Shown here: positions 25,995 to 35,313 of the stretch, one piece after another
Numbering within the stretch: the first letter of the stretch is position 1
How the letters are laid out: every line of letters starts with the position of its first letter
NCBI GenBank assembly: GCA_024331125.1
Contig: JANDJI010000003.1
Span: 434,001-498,000 of the forward strand
DNA: 64,000 bases
Reading direction: 5' to 3'
Source: Nitrospira sp.
GTDB lineage: Bacteria; Nitrospirota; Nitrospiria; Nitrospirales; Nitrospiraceae
The notes under the pieces: generated by a model
The model's database searches: none
Told to the model about the DNA's origin: nothing
The model's input: the letters and a program-made list of their open reading frames with translations, nothing else
Translations under genes and position numbers: made by a program

Positions 25995-28085
25995 ATGACC
26001 CCTCCTTCACCCGTACCCACCACCGGCATACGACGTGTGATGGTGGGGACCGACCGTTCCAAAACGGCGGACCATGCCGTCCGGTGGGCCGCTGAGTTCG
26101 CAAATCGTTACGGAGCCGAGCTGTTTGTGGTGCAGGTCATCGTGCCGCAACATCCGACCGCCACGGAATTCGGCGCCGCCGAACAGACCCGGGCCGAAGC
26201 CGCCGGCGATGAACTCACCCGGATCGTGACGCAACTGGCCGGAGAACGGGGACACGCCCTTGTCGCCGTCGATTCCGATCCGGCGTTGACCATCGTCCGT
26301 GCCGCCGAGCGCGAAGCGATCGACGTGCTGGTGGTCGGGAATTCGGGTATGGCGGGACGAAAGGAGTTCTTGCTGGGGAACGTCCCGAACCGCATCAGTC
26401 ACAATGCCCGTTGCACCGTCATCATTGTGAACACCCTTCAGGCTGTGGGCGAGCCAGGTCCCGAAGCCGCGCCGATTTTTCAACACTCCACCGAGGACTC
26501 CTCTCCTGAACCCAGGCTGGGAGGACGGGCCGTGCGCATCGCCACGGTGATGGCGAAGCACGGCGTCAAGGAACTCTTCAGTCGGCCTGATCAAGCGGAC
26601 GTGTCCACTCGTCGCCAACAGGCCAAGCGCCTCCGCTCGGCGTTGGAGGAACTGGGTCCGACCTTCTCGAAGCTCGGACAGATCTTGTCGACTCGTCCGG
26701 ATCTTCTGCCGGCCGAGTACATCGAAGAACTGGCCCTGTTGCAGAGCCGCGTGCCTCCCATGCCGGAAAGCGAGGTCGTTCGGGTGGCGGAGCAGGAACT
26801 GAGGGTGCCGTGGGAAGACGTGTTCGAGTCGATCGATCCCAGACCGCTCGCCGCCGGGACCATCGCGCAAGTCCATCGGGCGACTCTCGAAAACGGAGAC
26901 CGAGTCGTCGTCAAGGTTCAACGACCGACCGCTCGGGCCGACATCGAGCAGGATCTGGCCCTCTTCGAGATCTTTGCCCGCCAAGTCGGGCGACGCCCCG
27001 CTCTGCAGCAGGTCGTGGATATCGAGGCGGTGTTCAAGCACCTCTCGACGTCGCTCCAGCGCGAGCTCGACTTTCGTCAGGAGATCGACAACATCCAACG
27101 GATGCGGACCGTGCTGGCGGACTATGACCGATTGGCGGTCCCCGCCGTCCACCAAGAGTTGTCCACCGCCGGTTTATTGGTGATGGAGGAGATTCAAGGG
27201 ATCCCGATCGCGCAGGCGCCGGAAGGCCGGGAACGGGTCGAGGCGGCGCGCCAATTGTTGGAAGGGTTCTATAAACAGATCATCGTCGAGGGCTTCTTCC
27301 ATGCCGATCCTCACCCGGGCAACCTCATGTGGTGGAAGGACCGTGTGTACTTGCTCGACTTCGGAATGGTCGGGGCCATCGACGCCGGGTTGCGCGAGCA
27401 TCTCTTATTGATGCTCATGGCGTTGTGGAAAGAGGACGCGGCGTTTCTGACCGACGTCACGCTGATGATGACGAGTTCGATCGACCGAAGCGATCTGGAC
27501 GTTCCGCGGTTTCAGAGCGAGATCGGCGACGTGATGGCCAAGTACCGCAAGGCGGCGCTCGCCGAGATGCAGATCGGACCGCTGTTGCAGGAAATGAGCG
27601 CCATCGCGTTTCGACACGGGGTCCCGCTGCCGGCTTCGCTGACGCTCGCCGCCAAGGCGCTGGCGCAAGTCCAACTGGCGACGGCTCATCTTGATCCGAA
27701 ACTCGATCCGTACGACGTCGCGGGCAAGTTTTTGATGCGCGTCATGATCACGCGCGCGGGGGCCGCGCTCGATCCCAAATCGCTGGCGTATCAGTTGCAG
27801 AAGTTCAAGGTGCGGGCGGAGCGCGTGGCCGAAGCCGTCGAACACCTGATCGGGGCCAGACCAGGGCAGAAGCTGGTCGTGAATTTTCAGGCCAATGCGC
27901 TCGAACGGACGGTTCGCCGGACGGGGCGGCGCCTGGCGTTGAGCTCGGCCGCCGCGGCGAGTCTGCTGTCCAGCGGGCTTACCGCCATGTCGGCGACCGT
28001 CGCCGACTGGGTGCCCGTCACGTTCGGGATCGTGGCCGGACTGCTGACGCTCGGACTGATCTTCGATCTCCTGCGGGAACGGTGA
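25995..28085 (+). CDS. universal-stress-protein domain fused to ABC1/UbiB-family kinase
   Basis: A 696-residue fusion. Residues 15-150 are a UspA domain with a G-2x-G-9x-G type nucleotide-binding loop (GNSGMAGRKEFLLGN). Residues about 185-560 are an ABC1/UbiB atypical kinase: the KxGQ motif in SKLGQILSTRPDLLP (near 223), the Ala-rich loop AAGTIAQVH (near 285), lysine in VVVKVQRP, HADPHPGN (near 435) and metal-binding DFG in LLDFGMVGAID (near 455). The C-terminus has two hydrophobic segments that could anchor it in the membrane. UbiB-type proteins support quinone biosynthesis and lipid homeostasis; the USP part suggests nucleotide or stress control. The exact role is not known. Confidence 0.9.
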   Translation: MTPPSPVPTTGIRRVMVGTDRSKTADHAVRWAAEFANRYGAELFVVQVIVPQHPTATEFGAAEQTRAEAAGDELTRIVTQLAGERGHALVAVDSDPALTIVRAAEREAIDVLVVGNSGMAGRKEFLLGNVPNRISHNARCTVIIVNTLQAVGEPGPEAAPIFQHSTEDSSPEPRLGGRAVRIATVMAKHGVKELFSRPDQADVSTRRQQAKRLRSALEELGPTFSKLGQILSTRPDLLPAEYIEELALLQSRVPPMPESEVVRVAEQELRVPWEDVFESIDPRPLAAGTIAQVHRATLENGDRVVVKVQRPTARADIEQDLALFEIFARQVGRRPALQQVVDIEAVFKHLSTSLQRELDFRQEIDNIQRMRTVLADYDRLAVPAVHQELSTAGLLVMEEIQGIPIAQAPEGRERVEAARQLLEGFYKQIIVEGFFHADPHPGNLMWWKDRVYLLDFGMVGAIDAGLREHLLLMLMALWKEDAAFLTDVTLMMTSSIDRSDLDVPRFQSEIGDVMAKYRKAALAEMQIGPLLQEMSAIAFRHGVPLPASLTLAAKALAQVQLATAHLDPKLDPYDVAGKFLMRVMITRAGAALDPKSLAYQLQKFKVRAERVAEAVEHLIGARPGQKLVVNFQANALERTVRRTGRRLALSSAAAASLLSSGLTAMSATVADWVPVTFGIVAGLLTLGLIFDLLRER

Positions 28086-28133
28086 TCGCGGGTCGTTCTC
28101 TCGGCGGTTTATCTGATTCTTCGGATGCTGATG

Positions 28134-28265
28134 CTATGGCTCGGCCTCGCCGCGCTCGATGGAACGCAGCACGGCCCGTTCGAGCAAAAAGGCGATGGCC
28201 GCCATGACGAGAGCGATGAGCCGGTATTCAATACGCCGCATCAAGGATCGGGGCGCCGGCTTCAT
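28134..28265 (-). CDS. small single-pass membrane protein, 43 aa
   Basis: The 43-residue product has a basic N-terminus (PRSLMRRIEYR), one hydrophobic helix (about residues 15-29, YRLIALVMAAIAFLL) and a charged tail. GGAG lies 11 bases before the ATG at 28265; longer in-frame versions exist but add unlikely sequence. It sits between the UbiB fusion and the cyclase gene, on the opposite strand to both. Small proteins of this type are easily missed; it could also be chance. Confidence 0.45.
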   Translation of the reverse strand: MKPAPRSLMRRIEYRLIALVMAAIAFLLERAVLRSIERGEAEP

Positions 28266-28395
28266 CGTGGGAGCGTCTCCGGTCATGCGCGTATTATCAA
28301 CGAGTCCGTTGCCCGCTGCAAGAAGCCTGTCGTTCGCGCCGATGATGCACCGATCCGAACCCAAGGCGGACACTTGATCGTCACCCTCGCCCCTT

Positions 28396-31300
28396 ATGGA
28401 TGATCGCGTCTCGACATGGTTGAAAGATCTCGGTCTTGATCAATACCGAGAGACGTTTCAGCAACAGGCCGTTACATGGGATGTGCTGCCGGAGCTGAAC
28501 GAACACGACTTGATTGCCTTGGGCGTGTTGTTGGGGCATCGGAAAAAACTGTTGCGCGCCATCGCCCAACTGTCGCCGCGGCCGGCGAGCATCGGCGAGG
28601 CGTCCGCGCCCATCGCCGGGAAGGAGGAACCCGCGCCGGCTCTCTCCGGCCAAGACCAAGGAGAGCGCCGCCGGTTGACGGTCATGTTTTGCGACCTTGC
28701 GGGATCGACGGCGCTGGCCTGCCGACTGGACCCCGAAGATCTTCAAGCCGCGATCCGGGGATTTCTGGACGCGTGCAGCCAAGCGGTCGGCCGATTCAAC
28801 GGCTACATCGCCAAATACATGGGAGACGGGCTGTTGGCCTATTTCGGCTATCCCCAGGCCCATGAACATGACGCGGAGCGGGCCGTTCACGCGGGGCTGG
28901 CCGTCTTGGAGCTGGTCAAGGTGCTGCCCCGCGACCATCCGTTTCCCGAAGGGTTTGACCCGGCGGTGAGAATCGGGATTGCGACCGGACCCGTCATGGT
29001 CGGAGAGCTGATCGGCACGGCGACCGCCAAGGAACGGTCGGTGTTCGGCGAGACCCCGAACCTTGCGGCCCGACTCCAGGGATTGGCCTCGCCGAATCAA
29101 TTGATCGTCGATTCGGCGACGAAGCGTCTGGTCGGAGGGGAGTTCGAGTTCGCCGATCACGGGACGTTCGCGCTCAAGGGCTTCTCAACGCCGATCCAGG
29201 TGTGGCGGGCGGTGCGGAGCAAGCCGTCGGCCAGCCGGTTCGAGTCGCATCGAGCCGGCCGAATGAGCGGCTTCGTCGGCAGGGAGCATGAGACCGCGCT
29301 GCTGATGGGCCGATGGCGGGAAGCCGCCGACGGTGAAGGCCAGGTCGTGCTGCTCAGCGGTGAAGCCGGCATCGGCAAATCGAGATTGGTCCGCTATGTG
29401 AGCGATCGGCTTGCCGGCTCCGCTCATGCCCTGGTCCAATTTCAATGCTCGCCGCACCATACCGACACCGTGCTCTATCCGGCGATCACCGCGTTGCGGC
29501 AGATGACGGGAGTGACCGGCGAGGACGGCGCCGAAACGCAACGGCAAAAACTGCATGATCTGATGGCCGCCATCGGCCTTGACGATCCGATGACGGTCGC
29601 TTTGATCGCCGAATTGATGGGGATATCGGTGGCCGATTCAGCGCGGCTGCCGGCTCTGTCGCCGGAGCGGCGCAAGGACCTCACGCTGGAGGCGCTCGTG
29701 CAGTCTGTTCACAGACTGGCTGATCGATCTCCCGTGTTGTTCGTGGTGGAGGACGCCCATTGGCTCGATCCGACCACGTTGGATTTTTTGACGAGAATGA
29801 TCGACCGCATTCAGCAGATGCACGTGCTGTTGGTCGTCACCTTTCGCCCTGATTTCAAGCCGATGTGGGCCGACTCCAGCCACGTCACCTGTCTTTCCTT
29901 GAACCGGCTTCCGCGCCGGCAGAGTGCCGAGCTGATCGCGGAGATGACCAGGGGCAAGGCGCTGCCGCCCGAGGTGCAGCAGGCGGTCCTGGTGAAAACG
30001 GACGGGATTCCCCTCTATATCGAAGAGTTGACGGAAAATCTGCTCGCATCCGGCGTGCTGACCGAAGGGACCGACTCGTTCAGCTTGAACACGCGATTGA
30101 CGGATTTGGCCATTCCCGACAGTTTGCAGGCTCTGCTCATGGAGCGGATCGACCGATTGGGTTCGGCCAAGGACATCGTGCAGATCGGAGCGGCGATCGG
30201 GCGGGAATTCGATTATGAACTGTTGCGGGAAGCGGTCGATCTGGAGGAGAGCCAGTTGGAGCAGGCGCTCCGCCGTCTGGTGATGTCGGGGCTCATTTTC
30301 CAGGAAGGCGACATCCCGAACGCCAAGTTTCAGTTCAAACACGCGTTGTTGCAGGACGCCGCCTATCATACTTTGCCCAGAAAATCCCGTCGAAGCCTGC
30401 ATGCCCGTCTTGCAAGCGCGCTGGAGGGCAAGTTCACCGAGCGCGTCAAGGCGGAGCCGGAACTCTTGGCCTATCACTATGAACAAGCAGGATTGATAGG
30501 ATCAGCCGTCCACTACCGCCGCCTTGCGGCTCGCAGGGATGCGGAACGATCGGCCGACATCGAAGCCCTGAGCCATTTCAACCGGGCGTTGGCCTTGTTG
30601 AAGGAATTGCCCGAAGGGCCGGATCGCGACGCCTTGGAGTTGGACCTTCTTATCGCGCGCGGGGCTCCCATGGTGACCCTCAAGGGGTATGCGTCCGACG
30701 ATATCGAGCGGAACTATCGCCGAGCCAGGGAGCTCTCGAAGGAAGACAGCCTGTCGGATCAGCATTTCCTTGCTGTCTGGGGACTCTGGGTATTCCATCT
30801 GGTGCGGGGGCCCCTGGCGCGGGCTTCGGATCTGGCTGAAACGCTTCTGTCGTTGGCCGGCCGCCGACAGGTTCCCGATCTCCTGGTTCGCGCCCATGAG
30901 AGCGCGGGATCGACCGACTCCTTCATCGGTCGGTTCGACGAGGCCAAGACCCATCTGGAGGCCGCCACGACCGATCCATGTCCATGCCGCTCCCATACCT
31001 TGCCGTATACACAGGACCCCGGCATTACGGCGAGCATCATGCTGGCCCGGACGTTATGGATCATGGGCGACGTGGATCGGGTCGAACCGTTGGTGTCGGA
31101 AGCCATCGGCAAAGCGAGAGACTTGGCGCATCCGTTCACTTTGGCCTTTACCCTGGCGACGACGGCATGGATATCGTCCATGCTGCGTGACGCGAGTCGC
31201 ACGTTGGAGCTGACTGAGGAAGCGATCGCGATCTCAACGAAGTATTCGTTCGAAGTGGCGCGAGCCTGGGCCGTCTCCTCCCAGGGCTGGGCGTTGGCCC

Positions 31301-31785
31301 GAAACGGTGATGAGAAGGGGCTTGCCCGGCTGAGAGAGGGGCTCGCTGCGACCCGAGCGACGGGGGCCGCGCTCAATAACACCTACACGTTGGCCTTGCT
31401 CGCGGAGAGTTATCTGCATGATGGACGAGTCGATGAGGGGTTGGACGCCATCGCGGAGGCGCAGCGGCTCGCCACGACGCAGGGCGAACGGTTTTGGACG
31501 GCCGAACTGAGCCGGCTCAAGGGTGAATTGTTGCTTGGACGAGTCGATCCGCCGATCGAGGATGTGAAACAGTGTTTTCAAGAGGCGCTGACGATCGCGC
31601 GGAGCCAGCATGCCGTCATGTTGGAGCTTCGGGCGGCGACTAGTCTGGCGAGGCTGTTGAAGACGTTGAACAGGCCGGACGATGCCCGGCGTCTCCTTGA
31701 GGCCGTCCATTCCCGATTCGATGAACAAGCGGATTGTGTGGACCTGCAAGACGCGCAAACCGTTTTGGATCAACTTCGGACGTGA
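28396..31785 (+). CDS. SAM domain-class III nucleotide cyclase-AAA ATPase-TPR protein
   Basis: A 1129-residue cytoplasmic signalling protein. Residues 1-60 form a SAM domain (TWLKDLGLDQYRETF). Residues 92-275 are a class III cyclase domain with metal-binding Asp100 (MFCDLAGST) and Asp144 (YMGDG) and the transition-state Asn and Arg in GETPNLAARLQ. Near residue 322 a Walker A GEAGIGKS begins an NTPase module (Walker B VVEDAH), followed by helical TPR-like repeats from about 680 to the end. The residue aligned with the adenine-selecting Asp of adenylate cyclases is Ser, as in many relatives, so product identity is open. Probably a stand-alone regulator with a sensor-like TPR region. Confidence 0.92.
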   Translation: MDDRVSTWLKDLGLDQYRETFQQQAVTWDVLPELNEHDLIALGVLLGHRKKLLRAIAQLSPRPASIGEASAPIAGKEEPAPALSGQDQGERRRLTVMFCDLAGSTALACRLDPEDLQAAIRGFLDACSQAVGRFNGYIAKYMGDGLLAYFGYPQAHEHDAERAVHAGLAVLELVKVLPRDHPFPEGFDPAVRIGIATGPVMVGELIGTATAKERSVFGETPNLAARLQGLASPNQLIVDSATKRLVGGEFEFADHGTFALKGFSTPIQVWRAVRSKPSASRFESHRAGRMSGFVGREHETALLMGRWREAADGEGQVVLLSGEAGIGKSRLVRYVSDRLAGSAHALVQFQCSPHHTDTVLYPAITALRQMTGVTGEDGAETQRQKLHDLMAAIGLDDPMTVALIAELMGISVADSARLPALSPERRKDLTLEALVQSVHRLADRSPVLFVVEDAHWLDPTTLDFLTRMIDRIQQMHVLLVVTFRPDFKPMWADSSHVTCLSLNRLPRRQSAELIAEMTRGKALPPEVQQAVLVKTDGIPLYIEELTENLLASGVLTEGTDSFSLNTRLTDLAIPDSLQALLMERIDRLGSAKDIVQIGAAIGREFDYELLREAVDLEESQLEQALRRLVMSGLIFQEGDIPNAKFQFKHALLQDAAYHTLPRKSRRSLHARLASALEGKFTERVKAEPELLAYHYEQAGLIGSAVHYRRLAARRDAERSADIEALSHFNRALALLKELPEGPDRDALELDLLIARGAPMVTLKGYASDDIERNYRRARELSKEDSLSDQHFLAVWGLWVFHLVRGPLARASDLAETLLSLAGRRQVPDLLVRAHESAGSTDSFIGRFDEAKTHLEAATTDPCPCRSHTLPYTQDPGITASIMLARTLWIMGDVDRVEPLVSEAIGKARDLAHPFTLAFTLATTAWISSMLRDASRTLELTEEAIAISTKYSFEVARAWAVSSQGWALARNGDEKGLARLREGLAATRATGAALNNTYTLALLAESYLHDGRVDEGLDAIAEAQRLATTQGERFWTAELSRLKGELLLGRVDPPIEDVKQCFQEALTIARSQHAVMLELRAATSLARLLKTLNRPDDARRLLEAVHSRFDEQADCVDLQDAQTVLDQLRT

Positions 31786-31839
31786 GGGGGGGGGAGTCTT
31801 GCTGACGGACGGCACACCGTTATGTCTTTCCTGTGAACG

Positions 31840-32595
31840 ATGCGTCTGACGATTCTCGGCTCAGGGACCAACGTTCATCCTGCCAGAGCCGCCGCCGGCT
31901 ATCTGGTGCAGACGGACCAGACCATCCTGCTGGACTTTGGCCCGCGTACACTGATGAATTTGATCAAGACCGGTGTGGACCGCCATCGGGTCACCCATGT
32001 GCTCTTTTCTCATTTGCACGCGGATCACTTCTCGGATTTCATCACGTTTTTCTTCGACGCGTTGATCTACACCAAACATGAAGGAGGCCGTCGTCCGGAT
32101 CTGACCTTGATCGGTCCCAGAGGGACGAAGCGGCTGATCCAAGGCATCATGACCACCTTCCCCGGTTTCTCGAATCCGCCGTTCGGAGTCCGCGTCAGAG
32201 AGGTGGAAGGACGATCCTTCCGGATCGGCGATACGGTTGTGACGCCCAGGCCCGTCGTCCACGTGCCGGATTTGAATTGTGTGGGGTATCGGTTGGAATA
32301 CCGGAGCAAGACGCTCGTCTATTCGGGCGATGCCCAGTACTGCGACGGTCTCGTCCGCCTGTGTCGCGAGGCCGATCTCGCCGTGTTGGATTGCTCGTTC
32401 CCGGCCAATCGCCCAGGCCCCGTGCACATGCACGCGGGCGAATGCGGTCGGGTCGCTCGGGAGGCCGGGGTGGACCGCCTCGTGCTGTCGCACTTCTATC
32501 CGGTGGCGGATCGCGAGGACGTCACCGGTCAAGCGGCGGAAGAGTACGGGGGACGAATCCGGAAGGGAAAGGACTTGCTGACCATTCAGATCTGA
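31840..32595 (+). CDS. MBL-fold hydrolase, RNase Z-like
   Basis: A 251-residue metallo-beta-lactamase-fold protein with the HxHxDH motif in SHLHADHFSD (about residues 57-66), an early GSGT loop and later His ligands (YSGDAQYCDG and SHFYPV). It resembles the RNase Z/AtsA branch but lacks the length and flexible arm of true tRNase Z, so it may be a phosphodiesterase or arylsulfatase-like hydrolase. It ends 27 bp from the convergent SirB1-like gene. Confidence 0.85.
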   Translation: MRLTILGSGTNVHPARAAAGYLVQTDQTILLDFGPRTLMNLIKTGVDRHRVTHVLFSHLHADHFSDFITFFFDALIYTKHEGGRRPDLTLIGPRGTKRLIQGIMTTFPGFSNPPFGVRVREVEGRSFRIGDTVVTPRPVVHVPDLNCVGYRLEYRSKTLVYSGDAQYCDGLVRLCREADLAVLDCSFPANRPGPVHMHAGECGRVAREAGVDRLVLSHFYPVADREDVTGQAAEEYGGRIRKGKDLLTIQI

Positions 32596-32622
32596 CGCGC
32601 AAATCTCACGCAGGTCCGAGCG

Positions 32623-33483
32623 TCAAAGCCCTTCTTCCCGAGAAGGGCCGCCCAAGATTTCCATAAATGTGATCAAACGAGCGGATTTGACCGGCTCGTT
32701 CATTTTGGCGTAGATCGAACAGAGGTTCTTCACCATACGGGCGAGAATGGCCCGCACGGGGCTGGGTTGCAGGTATTTGTCGTCGAATCCGTATCCGGCC
32801 TCGGTCAAGAACCGCGCGCAGTTCTTTTCGGTCAGCAAAGCGCCGCCGTTAAAGCAATCGATAAACACGGAGTACCGTTTGGATTCGTATTTCACCAGAA
32901 AATGACCGGGCATGCCGATGCCGAAGAGCGGCAGGCCCAAGCGCTGTCCGATCAGCAAATAGACGACGGACAGGCTGATCGGAATGCCCATCCGCCGGTC
33001 GATGACGCGGTTCAGGTAACTGTTTTCCGGTTCGTAGTAATTCTTGGTGTTGCCTTTGAATCCCTGCTCGGCGAAGACGTAGCGGTTGAGGGCGTTGACG
33101 GTTTCCTCCCCGGAGGATCGGCAACCGACGCGGGCCCGCACCTCCCGCGCCATCATGTCGAGTTGGGCTTGATACCGCGATACGTCGAGGGACGGGTAGG
33201 CGTAACGGGCGATCAGAAAGGAACCGGCTTCCAGGCTCATCGCGTCGTCCTGGCGCGCCGACAGCTCGATCAGCTCGCTTTCGATCCGGTTCCAGTGAAT
33301 TTCCTCCAGCACGGCGGCGATGCGATCGGCCATCTCCGGCTGTTCGATCTCCGCCTCCTGCAACAGCGGCACGGCCGGGTTGCCGATCGAGATCAGCTTG
33401 CCGCTGATGGTGCGGACGATGCGGTCGTCCCGGTCAGAAAGCAGGCGGATCAACGCCCGAATTTGGCTTTCTGGAACGAGCAT
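32623..33483 (-). CDS. SirB1-family transglutaminase-like protein
   Basis: A 286-residue protein starting MLVPESQIRALIRLL. The first about 90 residues are helical, HEAT-like; the rest is the SirB1/transglutaminase-like domain with LNRYVFAEQGFKGN near 128, NSYLNRVIDRRMGIPISLSVVY near 145 (shown in part) and GMPGHFLVKYE near 183. The family's cysteine of true transglutaminases is not obvious, as in other SirB1 relatives, so catalysis is doubtful. The ATG follows the ABC permease stop by two bases, placing it at the end of a four-gene cluster. Earlier in-frame sequence is antisense-frame noise within the permease gene. Confidence 0.82.
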   Translation of the reverse strand: MLVPESQIRALIRLLSDRDDRIVRTISGKLISIGNPAVPLLQEAEIEQPEMADRIAAVLEEIHWNRIESELIELSARQDDAMSLEAGSFLIARYAYPSLDVSRYQAQLDMMAREVRARVGCRSSGEETVNALNRYVFAEQGFKGNTKNYYEPENSYLNRVIDRRMGIPISLSVVYLLIGQRLGLPLFGIGMPGHFLVKYESKRYSVFIDCFNGGALLTEKNCARFLTEAGYGFDDKYLQPSPVRAILARMVKNLCSIYAKMNEPVKSARLITFMEILGGPSREEGL

Positions 33484-33485
33484 GT

Positions 33486-34265
33486 CTACCCCATCGCCCG
33501 GCGAAACGCCTTGGCTCCTCCGTAGAGACAAATCGCGTCGAAGACCACCATGACCGGGATCACCATGGCGACGTGCGGCAAGGCGTCGCTCCAGCCGGAG
33601 AGAATCAGCGGCCTGACCGCGTCGATGGCCCAGGTCATGGGATTGAAGCGGGCGAGCAAGCTCATCCAACCGGGCATCGCCGCCAGCGGCACCAGCGCCG
33701 AGCTCAAGAAAATCATCGGGAGGGAGAGGAATCCCAGGACCGAGAAGAAATCGCCGTGGCTCTTGACGGAGAAGGCCATGGCCATGGAGATGGCCGTGAG
33801 CCCCACGCCGAACATCATGCCGATCAGGAGGATCACGGCGACGCCGAGCAGTCCCGTCGCCGGCTCGACGCCGAACAGGAACGCCACGCTCAGGATGACC
33901 AGGACCTGCAGCGACGTGATCGTCATCACGAAAATGAAGCGGCTCAAAATGACCGAGCTTCTTCTGATCGGGGCCGACATCAGCCGTTCGAGAAAGCCGT
34001 TTTCTTTGTCGAATAAAAGATCGACGCCTCCGGCCAGGCCGTTGTTCAACACGGTCATTACGACCACGCCGGCGGCCAGAAAGCTGATGTAGTTCGGGGC
34101 TTGCGTCACCTGCGTGTCGGCGGCTCGCTGGAAGAGATTGCCGAAAAAAATCAGCCAGAACAGCATGGGTTGCACCAGCGTGAACAACATGCTGAACTTT
34201 TCGCGGCTCAGCCGACGCACCCACCGCATGGTCAACGCGCTGATTTCCTGCCAGTATTCCGTCAT
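33486..34265 (-). CDS. ABC-2 type exporter permease (DrrB-like)
   Basis: A 259-residue inner-membrane permease with six predicted membrane segments and the ABC-2 family pattern: an N-terminal amphipathic helix, then LVQPMLFWLIFFGNLF, and SFLAAGVVVMTVLNNGLAGG with the following cytosolic loop ENGFLERLMSAPIRRSS, a landmark of DrrB-type exporters. It pairs with the ATPase encoded 79 bp upstream. The substrate is unknown; relatives export drugs, lipids or polysaccharide precursors. Confidence 0.9.
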   Translation of the reverse strand: MTEYWQEISALTMRWVRRLSREKFSMLFTLVQPMLFWLIFFGNLFQRAADTQVTQAPNYISFLAAGVVVMTVLNNGLAGGVDLLFDKENGFLERLMSAPIRRSSVILSRFIFVMTITSLQVLVILSVAFLFGVEPATGLLGVAVILLIGMMFGVGLTAISMAMAFSVKSHGDFFSVLGFLSLPMIFLSSALVPLAAMPGWMSLLARFNPMTWAIDAVRPLILSGWSDALPHVAMVIPVMVVFDAICLYGGAKAFRRAMG

Positions 34266-34344
34266 GATCGGTCCCCAAGTTCGCTCGAGCGGGGAAAGAA
34301 GCGGTCCGCCTTACGGCCTTCTGACGACAAGCGACGTCCCATGA

Positions 34345-35313
34345 TTACTCGACCGGTTGCTCCGCCGTATCAGTGATGCGCCGTCCGGTGTGGGCGATGA
34401 AGACGTCGTCCAGGCGCGGGCGATGGTATTCGATGAATTCGATGCCGCAGCCGAGCCGATTGGCCGTCTCCAGGATAATCGGCAACGCCTTCTCGGGGGA
34501 TTCGACCCGGATGTCGAGCCCGTTCCCGGTGGCCCGCACCGTTTTGATCGCCGGCTGGCCGGCGAGCGCCGCCTCCAGTCCGGGAATCCGGTCCGTTTCT
34601 TTGATCGTCAGTGAAACGATGTCGCCGCCCAGCGCCACCTTGAGTTCCGTAGGGCCGCCCAGCGCCTTGATGCGGCCGCCGTCGATGATGGCGAGTCGAT
34701 CGCAGAGTTGGTCCGCTTCGTCCAGGTAATTCGTCGTCATGACGACCGTCAGGCCCCGCGCCTTGAGCATCCGCACGTACTCCCAGATCCGGAGGCGGCT
34801 CTGCACGTCGAGGCCGAGCGTCGGTTCGTCGAGAAACAGGACCTTTGGGTCGGGGAGCAGGCCGCAGGCGATATCGAGCTTGCGCTTCATGCCGCCGGAA
34901 TAGGTCTTGGCCGGTCGATCCGCGTGCGCTTCCAGATCGACGAGCTTCAGCAATTCATTGATTCGTTCGGCGGCTTCCTCTTTGGTCAGGTGATAGAGGG
35001 CGCTCAACAGTTGAAGATGTTCTCGTCCGGTCAGGAACCGGTCGATCGCGCGTTCTTGGGGGACGTAGCCGATCAGCCTCCGTACCGTGTCTGCTTCGCG
35101 CACCGTGTCATGGCCGAAAATGGACGCGGTGCCGGAGGTCGGATGCAGCAGGGTGATGAGCGTACGGAGCGTCGTACTCTTCCCCGCGCCGTTCGGCCCC
35201 AACAGACCGAAAATCTCTCCCGCGTACACGTGAAACGACAGGTCGGACACGGCTTGGTGGGCGCCGTAGGCTTTGGACAGCCTGTTGACCTCGATCGCAA
35301 CGGCCCGTTCCAT
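34345..35313 (-). CDS. ABC exporter ATP-binding protein (DrrA-like)
   Basis: A 322-residue ATPase with Walker A GPNGAGKST, a Q-loop GYVPQE, signature YSGGMKRK and Walker B VLFLDEP. The H-loop position reads TTNYLDEAD, with Asn where most ABC ATPases have His; related DrrA proteins have Gln there, so this is a family trait rather than damage. The C-terminal about 90 residues form the regulatory domain typical of DrrA. Its ATG immediately follows the TAA of the LonN-domain gene. Confidence 0.92.
   Translation of the reverse strand: MERAVAIEVNRLSKAYGAHQAVSDLSFHVYAGEIFGLLGPNGAGKSTTLRTLITLLHPTSGTASIFGHDTVREADTVRRLIGYVPQERAIDRFLTGREHLQLLSALYHLTKEEAAERINELLKLVDLEAHADRPAKTYSGGMKRKLDIACGLLPDPKVLFLDEPTLGLDVQSRLRIWEYVRMLKARGLTVVMTTNYLDEADQLCDRLAIIDGGRIKALGGPTELKVALGGDIVSLTIKETDRIPGLEAALAGQPAIKTVRATGNGLDIRVESPEKALPIILETANRLGCGIEFIEYHRPRLDDVFIAHTGRRITDTAEQPVE

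Noticed and set aside
32628-32648. Perfect 8-bp hairpin GCCCTTCT/AGAAGGGC as a terminator
   Set aside because: It is formed by the last codons of the SirB1-like gene and is not followed by a T-run on either strand, so coding sequence explains it; a weak terminator role is not excluded.
33484-34278. Upstream in-frame extension of the SirB1-like gene (551 aa in total)
   Set aside because: The extra part lies out of frame within the recognised ABC permease gene; the ATG at 33483 gives a normal domain start.
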